From contig JAGHBX010000130.1 of assembly GCA_021160785.1 (NCBI GenBank), positions 1-7,966 on the forward strand: a stretch of DNA of 7,966 bases, written 5' to 3'. The translations under genes and the position numbers were made by a program. Of this stretch, positions 1-4,884 are shown piece after piece. Positions within the stretch are counted from its first letter, which is position 1. Every line of letters starts with the position of its first letter. The DNA is from Planctomycetota bacterium (lineage in GTDB: Bacteria; Planctomycetota; Phycisphaerae; Sedimentisphaerales; Anaerohalosphaeraceae). A model generated the notes under the pieces. That model saw nothing but the letters and a program-made list of their open reading frames with translations, made no database searches and was not told the origin of the DNA.

Positions 1-2
1 TG

Positions 3-443
3 GTTCATTTGGCTGCCGACGATCTGGCGTTAGAGATTCTCCGCGAGCATATGCAGGTCAGGAAGATCGATCTTAAGGCGTCGCGTGTGATCGTCGCCGG
101 CGGGGCCGGGGTCGGGAGCAAGGACAACTTCAAGCTCATCTACGATCTGGCGCATTGCCTGGGTGCTGCGCCGGGCGCCACGCGAGCGGCGGTTGACCTT
201 GGCTTTATCGATCGGGACCATCAGGTGGGGCAGACGGGTACGACTGTTCGACCGAGCCTTTATGTTGCCGTGGGCATCAGCGGTGCGATCCAGCATCAGG
301 CCGGTATGAGCGAGAGCAAGAAGATAATCGCAATCAACAACGATCCGGATGCGCCGATCTTCGGCGTCGCCCACTATAAAATCGTGGGTGACCTCAATGA
401 AGTGGTGCCTCTGATGATCAAGTCGATCAAAGAGAAAGTTTAG
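3..443 (+). CDS. etfA: Electron transfer flavoprotein alpha subunit, C-terminal part (5' end outside window)
   Basis: This is the C-terminal FAD-binding domain of the ETF alpha subunit, a soluble FAD protein that takes electrons from acyl-CoA dehydrogenases and passes them to an ETF-quinone oxidoreductase or another acceptor. The frame stays open to the left edge, so the TTG at 9 is not a real start; the gene is cut by the window. Numbering from codon 9, the glycine-rich segment GGAGVGSKDNF lies at about 31-41, VGQTG at 73-77, and the ETF-alpha signature LYVAVGISGAIQH begins at 84 and runs to the AIN at 108-110. The usual GGRG is GGAG here, a mild departure. The end is typical (IVGDLNEVVP). 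The TAG stop abuts a heptad repeat array. An etfB gene would be expected upstream. The acyl-CoA dehydrogenase at 929 is the likely electron donor, now separated by an inserted-looking small gene. Confidence 0.95.
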   Translation, partial: VHLAADDLALEILREHMQVRKIDLKASRVIVAGGAGVGSKDNFKLIYDLAHCLGAAPGATRAAVDLGFIDRDHQVGQTGTTVRPSLYVAVGISGAIQHQAGMSESKKIIAINNDPDAPIFGVAHYKIVGDLNEVVPLMIKSIKEKV

Positions 444-478
444 TTAGTCTTTAGTCTATAGTCTTTAGTCTATAGTGG
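444..478. repeat. Left heptanucleotide array, TTAGTCT-type, five units
   Basis: Five consecutive 7-bp units read TTAGTCT, TTAGTCT, ATAGTCT, TTAGTCT, ATAGTGG. The same stretch contains a perfect 14-bp tandem duplication (446-459 and 460-473). It starts directly after the etfA stop codon and ends in the ribosome binding region of the four-helix-bundle gene. A related array in inverted orientation lies on the other side of that gene. Function unknown; the placement suggests the ends of an inserted unit. Confidence 0.85.
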
Positions 479-486
479 AGGGGCTC

Positions 487-858
487 ATGCGGAGTAAGAT
501 TGAGAGTTTTCGTGATTTGGAAATATGGCAGCGGTCGATACGGCTCGTAAAAAAAATATATACGGCAACCAAGGGCTTTCCAAGAGATGAACTGTATGGC
601 CTGGTCAGCCAGATGCGGCGGTCGGCAGTGTCGATTCCGTCGAATATGGCCGAGGGATTTGCCAGAAGGCATGGCCGGGAATACCGACAGTTCCTGTTTG
701 TTGCTCTGGGCAGTTTTGCCGAGTTGTCAACTCAAGTGACGATTTCCCGGATGCTGGATTATCTAAACGAAACCTCGACAAACGAGATACAGGATGAGAT
801 CGAACAATTAAGTAAGATGACCCACAGCTTGATAAGCAAGCTTAAGGTTGGAAATTAG
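487..858 (+). CDS. Four helix bundle protein (23S rRNA intervening-sequence protein / S23 family)
   Basis: A 123-residue all-helical protein of the IVP/S23 family, which folds as a four-helix bundle and assembles into a pentamer in characterised relatives such as Avd of diversity-generating retroelements. Its cellular role is unknown. Family marks are FRDLEIWQRS near the N-terminus, ELYGLVSQMRRSAVSIPSN in the middle, then the conserved AEG and REYRQFL, and an ALGSFAEL helix. I chose ATG 487 over the in-frame GTG at 475 because GGAGG at 477-481 is correctly spaced for it and the GTG lies inside the repeat array. Length is normal for the family. No reverse transcriptase or rRNA lies beside it, so it is neither an Avd of a visible retroelement nor an rRNA IVS. 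It sits between etfA and its functional partner gene, is more AT-rich than they are, and is bracketed by heptad arrays; its own TAG stop lies in the first right-hand heptad. Transfer or mobility is an inference. Confidence 0.93.
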   Translation: MRSKIESFRDLEIWQRSIRLVKKIYTATKGFPRDELYGLVSQMRRSAVSIPSNMAEGFARRHGREYRQFLFVALGSFAELSTQVTISRMLDYLNETSTNEIQDEIEQLSKMTHSLISKLKVGN

Positions 859-875
859 TCGTTAGTATTTAGCAA
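855..875. repeat. Right heptad array, inner part in TTAGTCN orientation
   Basis: Three heptads, TTAGTCG, TTAGTAT and TTAGCAA, run in the same orientation as the left array. The first contains the TAG stop of the four-helix-bundle gene (856-858). Bases 857-868 are a perfect 12-bp inverted match to 898-909 in the following array, so the transcript could fold back on itself here. Confidence 0.75.
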
Positions 876-909
876 AGGACTGACGACTAACGACTGGATA
901 CTAACGACT
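857..909. repeat. Perfect 12-bp inverted repeat inside the right array
   Basis: AGTCGTTAGTAT (857-868) pairs with ATACTAACGACT (898-909), leaving a 29-base loop. There is no T-run after the right arm, so it is not an ordinary intrinsic terminator. It could be a recombination or processing structure, or a by-product of arrays in both orientations. Confidence 0.7.
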
Positions 910-926
910 GGATACTAAGGACTAAG
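878..926. repeat. Right heptad array, outer part in inverted orientation, seven units
   Basis: Seven consecutive 7-bp units read GACTGAC, GACTAAC, GACTGGA, TACTAAC, GACTGGA, TACTAAG, GACTAAG. They share an ACT core and are the reverse-complement form of the TTAGTC units. Within them ACTAACGACTGGAT is a perfect 14-bp tandem duplication (886-899, 900-913). The array ends 2 bp before the dehydrogenase start codon. Confidence 0.85.
917..921 (+). promoter_or_regulatory. Ribosome binding site of the acyl-CoA dehydrogenase, formed by repeat sequence
   Basis: AAGGA at 917-921 lies 7 bases before ATG 929 and is the only good Shine-Dalgarno match there. It arises at the junction of two heptads (TACTAAG and GACTAAG), so the repeat array appears to provide the translation signal of the downstream gene. 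Confidence 0.6.
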
Positions 927-928
927 TA

Positions 929-2734
929 ATGGCGAATTTTTTTCGAGATAACGAAGATATACAGTTTTTGTTCAGGCATATGGACTTGGCTGCTGTTGCC
1001 GAGTATATGGAAGAGGGCTATCGGTTTGCCGGGGATTGTGATTATGCTCCTGCCTCGGCGGAGGAGGCGGCTCGCAACTATGAACTGGTGCTCGATGCGG
1101 TCGGTCAGTTGAGCGGCGACTTGATCGCCCCTCGCAGTGAGGATATCGATCGACAGGGCTGCACGCTCAACGATGACGGCACTGTCACTTACGCCGACGG
1201 TATTGCCGAGTCTCTTGCCGCTCTTGCCAAGGCGGATGTTATGGGCTTTACGCTGCCACACCGGTTCGGTGGCATCAATTTTCCGAATGTGATTTACTCG
1301 CTTGCTATCGAGATTGTATCCCGGGCGGATGCTTCGCTGATGAATATCTTCGGCCTGCAGGGTATCGCCGAGACGATCAATGCGTTTGCCTCCGAGGAGA
1401 TCAAGCAGAAGTATCTGCACGATTTTGCGGCGGGTAAGGTTACAGGCGCTATGGTGCTGACCGAGCCGGACGCGGGGTCTGATTTACAGTCGTGTAAGCT
1501 CAAGGCCTTTCAGGATGACGACGGCAACTGGTATCTGCACGGCGTGAAGCGGTTTATCACAAACGGCTGCGGCGAGGTGCTTTTGGTGTTGGCTCGCAGT
1601 GAACCGGAGAGGTCCGGCGGGCTGGGGCTTAGCCTGTTTATATGCGATCGTGGTCCGACCGTGCGGGTTCGCCGATTAGAGGATAAGCTGGGTATTCACG
1701 GTTCGCCAACTTGCGAGCTGATTTTTGACAACACGCCGTGCGAGTTGATCGGCGAACGGCAGCGGGGGCTGGTTACTTATGTGATGGCGCTGATGAACGG
1801 TGCGCGACTCGGTATTGCGGGGCAGTCGATGGGTATTGCAGAGGCGGCGTATCGTATCGCACGCGACTATGCGGCGAGCCGTGAGCAGTTTGGCGTGGCG
1901 ATAGAGAAACTGCCCGCGGTGCGCGATCTGGTTATTGATATGAAGATCGCCGTTGAGGCGGGACGTGCGCTTCTTTGCGAGACGAGCAGGGTGGTCGATA
2001 TCGAGATCGGCCTGATGAGGATCCTTGAGAATCCCGACGCCGACGAGACAAAGGTCAAGGAGGCCAAGCAGCAGTTTCGCCGGATCAAGCGTCAGGCGGC
2101 GATGCTGACGCCGATGAGCAAATACTACTGTTCGGAGATGTGCAATACTGTAGCGTATGACTCGATCCAGGTCTTAGGCGGCAGCGGGTATATGCGCGAT
2201 TACGCATGCGAGCGGCTGGCGCGGGACGCCCGGATTACGACTATCTACGAGGGGACCAGCCAGTTGCAGGTTGTCGCCTCGGTGAGGGGCGTGTGCGGGA
2301 GAACGTTTGAGAAGTATGTCGCCAAGCTTGCCGGTATGAAATACGCACCGGAGGTGAAGGATCTGACGAGTCTCTTAGCCGAAGGGACCGGGCAGTTGAA
2401 CAAGGCGATCGCTTTTGTCAAGGAGGCGGGGATCGACTACATGGACCTGTACGGGCGGCAGCTTGTGGATATTGCGATCGACCTGATCGTCGGATATTTG
2501 TTCTGCGGCCAGGCTTCGAGCGATGTCGATATGCAGGTTGCCGTTGCAGGCGAAAAGAACAACGGCGAGGTTCGTACGATCAGTATGACCAAACGCAAAG
2601 AGCTTCTCGCACGACGGTTTATCACGTCAAACGCGCCGAAGATCACATCGCGAGTCGAACGCATCTGCAGCGGCGATAAGAGTACATTCGGCGGATACGA
2701 CGCCCTGGTCGGACCCGTGCCGGAAGAGGTGTAG
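929..2734 (+). CDS. Acyl-CoA dehydrogenase, long form (601 aa)
   Basis: A flavin-dependent acyl-CoA dehydrogenase, which forms the 2,3-double bond in an acyl-CoA and hands the electrons to ETF. The usual order is present: N-terminal helical domain (about 1-170), middle beta domain, C-terminal helical domain. The first family signature, AMVLTEPDAGSD, begins at 174; the second, QVLGGSGYMRDY, begins at 414. IYEGTSQLQ at 439-447 puts the likely catalytic base at Glu441, the position used by medium-chain-type enzymes. At 601 residues it is about 200 longer than classic tetrameric members: there is a charged insertion near 352-390 and an extra C-terminal region from about 460. It thus belongs to the roughly 600-aa subgroup; chain length and exact substrate cannot be read from sequence. 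ATG 929 is supported by AAGGA 7 bases upstream. etfA two genes upstream is its likely acceptor gene, which suggests fatty-acid or branched acyl-CoA oxidation. Confidence 0.95.
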   Translation: MANFFRDNEDIQFLFRHMDLAAVAEYMEEGYRFAGDCDYAPASAEEAARNYELVLDAVGQLSGDLIAPRSEDIDRQGCTLNDDGTVTYADGIAESLAALAKADVMGFTLPHRFGGINFPNVIYSLAIEIVSRADASLMNIFGLQGIAETINAFASEEIKQKYLHDFAAGKVTGAMVLTEPDAGSDLQSCKLKAFQDDDGNWYLHGVKRFITNGCGEVLLVLARSEPERSGGLGLSLFICDRGPTVRVRRLEDKLGIHGSPTCELIFDNTPCELIGERQRGLVTYVMALMNGARLGIAGQSMGIAEAAYRIARDYAASREQFGVAIEKLPAVRDLVIDMKIAVEAGRALLCETSRVVDIEIGLMRILENPDADETKVKEAKQQFRRIKRQAAMLTPMSKYYCSEMCNTVAYDSIQVLGGSGYMRDYACERLARDARITTIYEGTSQLQVVASVRGVCGRTFEKYVAKLAGMKYAPEVKDLTSLLAEGTGQLNKAIAFVKEAGIDYMDLYGRQLVDIAIDLIVGYLFCGQASSDVDMQVAVAGEKNNGEVRTISMTKRKELLARRFITSNAPKITSRVERICSGDKSTFGGYDALVGPVPEEV

Positions 2735-2736
2735 AG

Positions 2737-2764
2737 CAGAAGACAGAATTCAGAATACAGAAGC
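2737..2764. repeat. Heptad array of a second type, CAGAANN, four units
   Basis: Four consecutive 7-bp units read CAGAAGA, CAGAATT, CAGAATA, CAGAAGC. The array starts 2 bp after the dehydrogenase stop codon. It has the same 7-bp period and the same gene-edge placement as the arrays at 444-478 and 855-926, but a different unit. The next 65 or so bases (2765-2829) show no gene or clear signal. Confidence 0.7.
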
Positions 2765-2829
2765 CCATGAGAAGGGGGGATTTTGCTTTGCTCAACTCGA
2801 CACAAGATTTTGAGAAGAAGAAAAGATTT

Positions 2830-2850
2830 CGGCCACCTTGAATTGGGCCG
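2830..2850 (-). terminator. Weak candidate terminator after the 35-aa gene
   Basis: CGGCC (2846-2850) and GGCCG (2830-2834), read on the minus strand, form a 5-bp GC stem with an 11-base loop. It starts 5 bases past the stop codon at 2856-2858 and is followed by AAATCTTTTCTTCTTC. The stem is short and the T-tract is broken, so the call is tentative. Confidence 0.3.
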
Positions 2851-2855
2851 GGCAA

Positions 2856-2963
2856 TTATGAGTTTTTCTTTTCTTTTTTCAATCTTCGTTTTTCCTTTGG
2901 ACTAAGCTGGGCCTTTTTCTGGTTTTCTCTTTTGCCTTTATCTCTTTTTCCACTATTGCCCAT
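2856..2963 (-). CDS. 35-residue strongly basic Lys/Arg-rich protein of unknown function
   Basis: A very small gene, easily missed, read on the minus strand from ATG at 2961-2963 to TAA at 2856-2858. The product starts MGNSGKRDKGKRE and carries a C-terminal KEKRRLKKEKK stretch. It has 11 Lys and 4 Arg against 4 acidic residues, no hydrophobic segment and no Cys. AAGGAG (complement of 2972-2977) sits 8 bases before the ATG, which is ideal spacing. A TATAAT hexamer lies a little further upstream. It resembles short Lys-rich hypothetical proteins that I know only in general terms; nucleic-acid or ribosome binding is a guess from charge alone. The gene explains the long pyrimidine-rich look of the + strand here, since Lys codons AAA/AAG become TTT/CTT. 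It follows the exported hydrolase-like gene on the same strand with a 91-bp gap. The reading could still be chance, but start, SD and composition agree. Confidence 0.68.
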   Translation of the reverse strand: MGNSGKRDKGKRENQKKAQLSPKEKRRLKKEKKNS

Positions 2964-2971
2964 ATCTGTTT

Positions 2972-2977
2972 CTCCTT
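2972..2977 (-). promoter_or_regulatory. Shine-Dalgarno site of the 35-aa gene
   Basis: The minus strand reads AAGGAG here, 8 bases before the ATG at 2963. It is one of the strongest ribosome binding sites in the window and is the main support for the small gene. Confidence 0.65.
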
Positions 2978-3000
2978 TTTCTGACTAATTAATAACAATG

Positions 3001-3006
3001 ATTATA
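3001..3006 (-). promoter_or_regulatory. Possible -10 element (TATAAT) for the 35-aa gene
   Basis: The minus strand reads TATAAT exactly, about 38 bases before the ATG at 2963. A perfect TTGACA (complement of 3030-3035) lies upstream, but the 23-base spacing is too long for a standard sigma-70 promoter. Only the -10 is credible on sequence. Confidence 0.35.
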
Positions 3007-3026
3007 TTCAGCAGATGCGGAATTAA

Positions 3027-3056
3027 AGGTGTCAACAAAAAAAGTACCGGACACCT
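3027..3056. repeat. Inverted repeat AGGTGTC / GACACCT at the end of the hydrolase-like gene
   Basis: AGGTGTC (3027-3033) and GACACCT (3050-3056) are perfect 7-bp arms around a 16-base A-rich loop. The right arm overlaps the stop codon of the minus-strand gene. On the minus strand a run of seven T falls in the loop and only TTTAATT follows the hairpin, so it is a poor terminator by itself. It may act as a 3'-end stabiliser or be a REP-like element. Confidence 0.5.
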
Positions 3057-4647
3057 ATTCTGATTTAAGCCAGAGTGTCCAGCATCCCCCTTTCGGTGCA
3101 TCGAAAGATATCTTACTATCGCCAATAATTTTACCTGTGCCTGCTGGAATCAGATCGCCATTTCGAGGATTGAACAATTTGGCGGTGAAAGACGCTTTTT
3201 GAGCTTTTGACAGGTCTAATTCAATACGTCCTCCTTTAAGTGCAAACACCAGATAATTCTCTCCCTTATCGGCCAGACACCAGTTGCTGTCTCTGTTCAG
3301 CAGAACAATATCTGCGGGACGCATTTTCGGAAGTGCTTTCGACAGATAAGTCTTGATGAAGTCATAAGTCGGCAGGATGATTGCAGCCTCCTCTGGTGCG
3401 ATGTAGCTGTCGGGTTGATCCCAGGGTTTCTTCGGCGGGCTGCTGTCAGGATACTGCATCCCTGCAATAATCATGGAACCTCCTCCCATCAAAAACGCCC
3501 ATGCCTTTTCGAGTTCGACCTTGTGATGTTGAATGATTGCCTTATTTGGATACCGCAATCGATACTCTCTAATCTGGCGGTACAGGGACTGCGGTGTTGT
3601 TCTCTTCGAAAGATCGCCTGTATAACGGGCGGGAATCTGTTTGCCTCCCTTTGGAGCATATAATGTCCCATCTCCGTTGTACCACCAATAGCTCAAACAG
3701 AGAGTTGAAATCCTCGGCCCTCTCTCTGGATCTTCAAGAATGGCGTCCATGACATCCTTTGTTGCGCCAAGTCCGATTTTAACTGCCTTGTCCTTTACCT
3801 GTTCCCATTCCTTGATTGTGTCCATCCAGAACTGTACAAATGATACAGGGCCGGTGTATTCCTGGCTGATCAGATGAATGACATTGGTGTAATCTCCCAA
3901 TTCGTCCAGACACTTATGGATGTAGAGACGGTGGAGTTCTCTTCGTGTATCGTCATTGATATCATAAAATGAATTTGCCGCCGGTATTGTATCGGGCATC
4001 TGCGTATTCTGAACACAATTGACAGGCCGCCACGGAAAGTCAACGTAATGAGCAGGATTCTCCAACAGTGCGTGCTGCATATAAAAATTGTGGAAGAGAA
4101 CAGTTCCCTTTGAGTCGCAATGCCGGGCAAATTCTCTTAATCGTTCGAAATACCAATTATTGAATTTCGTAAGATCGTATTTCCCCAATCCATCCCATGC
4201 CGTCGGCTTATCACTTCTGGCCCATGGTTGTTCCATAAACGGCGGTTCAACATTAGCATCTGTACGCCGGATTGTGTCATGATTGTCGCGTCGGCGATCA
4301 TACCACAGTCCATAGTTGTGCTCGAATCCCGGGTAGCCATACTGAAGCATTGCATCTGTCAGTTTGGAAAGATCTTCCGTGAAGCCTGGTCCCACCTGGC
4401 CGGGTGCATTGCGGCAGATAGCTGTACGAACTTTGTAATTGTGAATCCACCCTGTGTTCTTGCGGTATCCTCCCCACCACCCATTGTGTTGGGCACATCC
4501 CCATATGACTTCTCCGTCATGGACAAGCCATCCATTCTGCACGCTTAAGCCCTCTACTGCTCCAGCTGTTTCAGTGATGAACATGATCAAGCCGGCAAAC
4601 AGCATGAACAGTATACTCGTTCCTGGAATACTCTTTGTTGATCTCAT
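3055..4647 (-). CDS. Exported glycoside-hydrolase-like protein with C-terminal beta domain
   Basis: A 530-aa exported protein. I chose ATG at 4645-4647 over the in-frame TTG at 4693-4695 because GGAGAG (complement of 4657-4662) lies 9 bases upstream and a signal peptide then begins at residue 2: basic start, hydrophobic core SILFMLFAGLIMFI, A-x-A cleavage after about Ala30. Residues 31 to about 440 look like a TIM-barrel glycoside-hydrolase-like body: many Trp and Tyr, FHNFYMQHALLENPAHYVDF near 185-204, then PWRPVN, and HLISQEYTGP at 258-267, whose Glu263 is a candidate acid/base. A second acidic candidate is Glu378 in HHKVELEKAW. Residues 445-530 (CLADKGENYLVFAL, FNPRNGD, ending GCWTLWLKS) match the beta-sandwich 'putative collagen-binding' domain that often ends DUF4038-type hydrolases. 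The family is probably DUF6298/DUF4038-like; the substrate is unknown, presumably a plant or algal polysaccharide. It is divergent from both + strand neighbours and more AT-rich, compatible with separate acquisition. Confidence 0.85.
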   Translation of the reverse strand: MRSTKSIPGTSILFMLFAGLIMFITETAGAVEGLSVQNGWLVHDGEVIWGCAQHNGWWGGYRKNTGWIHNYKVRTAICRNAPGQVGPGFTEDLSKLTDAMLQYGYPGFEHNYGLWYDRRRDNHDTIRRTDANVEPPFMEQPWARSDKPTAWDGLGKYDLTKFNNWYFERLREFARHCDSKGTVLFHNFYMQHALLENPAHYVDFPWRPVNCVQNTQMPDTIPAANSFYDINDDTRRELHRLYIHKCLDELGDYTNVIHLISQEYTGPVSFVQFWMDTIKEWEQVKDKAVKIGLGATKDVMDAILEDPERGPRISTLCLSYWWYNGDGTLYAPKGGKQIPARYTGDLSKRTTPQSLYRQIREYRLRYPNKAIIQHHKVELEKAWAFLMGGGSMIIAGMQYPDSSPPKKPWDQPDSYIAPEEAAIILPTYDFIKTYLSKALPKMRPADIVLLNRDSNWCLADKGENYLVFALKGGRIELDLSKAQKASFTAKLFNPRNGDLIPAGTGKIIGDSKISFDAPKGGCWTLWLKSE

Positions 4648-4656
4648 ACTGATGTA

Positions 4657-4662
4657 CTCTCC
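4657..4662 (-). promoter_or_regulatory. Ribosome binding site that decides the hydrolase-like gene start
   Basis: The minus strand reads GGAGAG, 9 bases before ATG 4647. The upstream TTG has no comparable site, and starting there would put a Cys/Arg-rich stretch ahead of the signal peptide. Confidence 0.6.
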
Positions 4663-4687
4663 GCCTGCAAGAAGCCTGCACCTGCAA

Positions 4688-4705
4688 CAACTCAATATGG
4701 AGTTG
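4688..4705. promoter_or_regulatory. Dyad CAACTC-6-GAGTTG upstream of the hydrolase-like gene
   Basis: Perfect 6-bp arms (4688-4693, 4700-4705) with spacer AATATG. It lies 41-58 bases upstream of the chosen start on the minus strand. A second dyad with the same 6-base spacer is centred 34 bp further away. Together they could be operator sites for a regulator of this carbohydrate-related gene; the regulator is not in the window. Confidence 0.4.
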
Positions 4706-4720
4706 ACTCAAACTACTACT

Positions 4721-4740
4721 ACTGTTTACCATGAAACAGT
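4721..4740. promoter_or_regulatory. Dyad ACTGTTT-6-AAACAGT in the divergent intergenic region
   Basis: A perfect 7-bp inverted repeat with spacer ACCATG. Arms TGTTT/AAACA recall LacI-family half-sites, but the CG centre typical of that family is absent. It lies between two divergent transcription units, so it could serve either. It is preceded by a short (ACT)4 run at 4712-4723. Confidence 0.45.
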
Positions 4741-4775
4741 GTAGATTTCAATAGTGAGCAGTATATTAGAGAAGA

Positions 4776-4812
4776 AGAGGCCCGGCGGTGCGTTTCTATA
4801 TCGGGCTTTTTT
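4776..4812 (+). terminator. Intrinsic terminator-like hairpin in the leader of the membrane-enzyme operon
   Basis: GCCCG (4780-4784) pairs with CGGGC (4802-4806), followed at once by TTTTTT. The stem can be lengthened by A-U and G-U pairs between AAGAG and the T-run. It is oriented for the + strand, but no + strand gene ends nearby: the upstream neighbour is divergent. It may stop antisense readthrough into the operon or act as an attenuator for it. Confidence 0.55.
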
Positions 4813-4835
4813 GGCGGGTTATGCGGGCTTTTTTG
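4802..4835 (+). repeat. Duplicated terminator arm CGGGCTTTTTTG, 22-bp period
   Basis: CGGGCTTTTTTG occurs at 4802-4813 and again at 4824-4835. The single left arm GCCCG at 4780-4784 can pair with either copy, giving two mutually exclusive terminator-like hairpins with loops of 17 or 39 bases. The second T-run ends 14 bases before the TTG at 4849. Confidence 0.65.
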
Positions 4836-4884
4836 TTCAAAGAGAAGCTTGAGTTTACACTACGATTTTAATATCATATTGGGG

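Noticed and set aside
444..926. CRISPR-like array
   Set aside because: Units are only 7 bp, contiguous and without spacers, and no cas genes are present.
444..926. Diversity-generating retroelement with Avd
   Set aside because: The four-helix-bundle protein resembles Avd relatives, but there is no reverse transcriptase, template repeat or variable target gene in the window.
887..1420. 177-aa minus-strand ORF opposite the dehydrogenase
   Set aside because: It lies fully antisense to a well-supported gene with conserved motifs and shows no recognisable domain.
2764..2777. CCC...GGGGGG as a terminator of the dehydrogenase operon
   Set aside because: Only three base pairs can form and no proper T-run follows.
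2855..3000. Long pyrimidine-rich tract, possibly triplex-forming or a regulatory polypyrimidine element
   Set aside because: Most of it is explained by Lys codons of the 35-aa minus-strand gene and its purine-rich SD region.
3006..3030. Full sigma-70 promoter TTGACA/TATAAT for the 35-aa gene
   Set aside because: Both hexamers are perfect but are 23 bases apart, well beyond the usual 16-18; only the -10 was kept as tentative.
4693..4695. TTG as start of the hydrolase-like gene
   Set aside because: It would add 16 residues ahead of a normal signal peptide and lacks a ribosome binding site; ATG 4647 has one.
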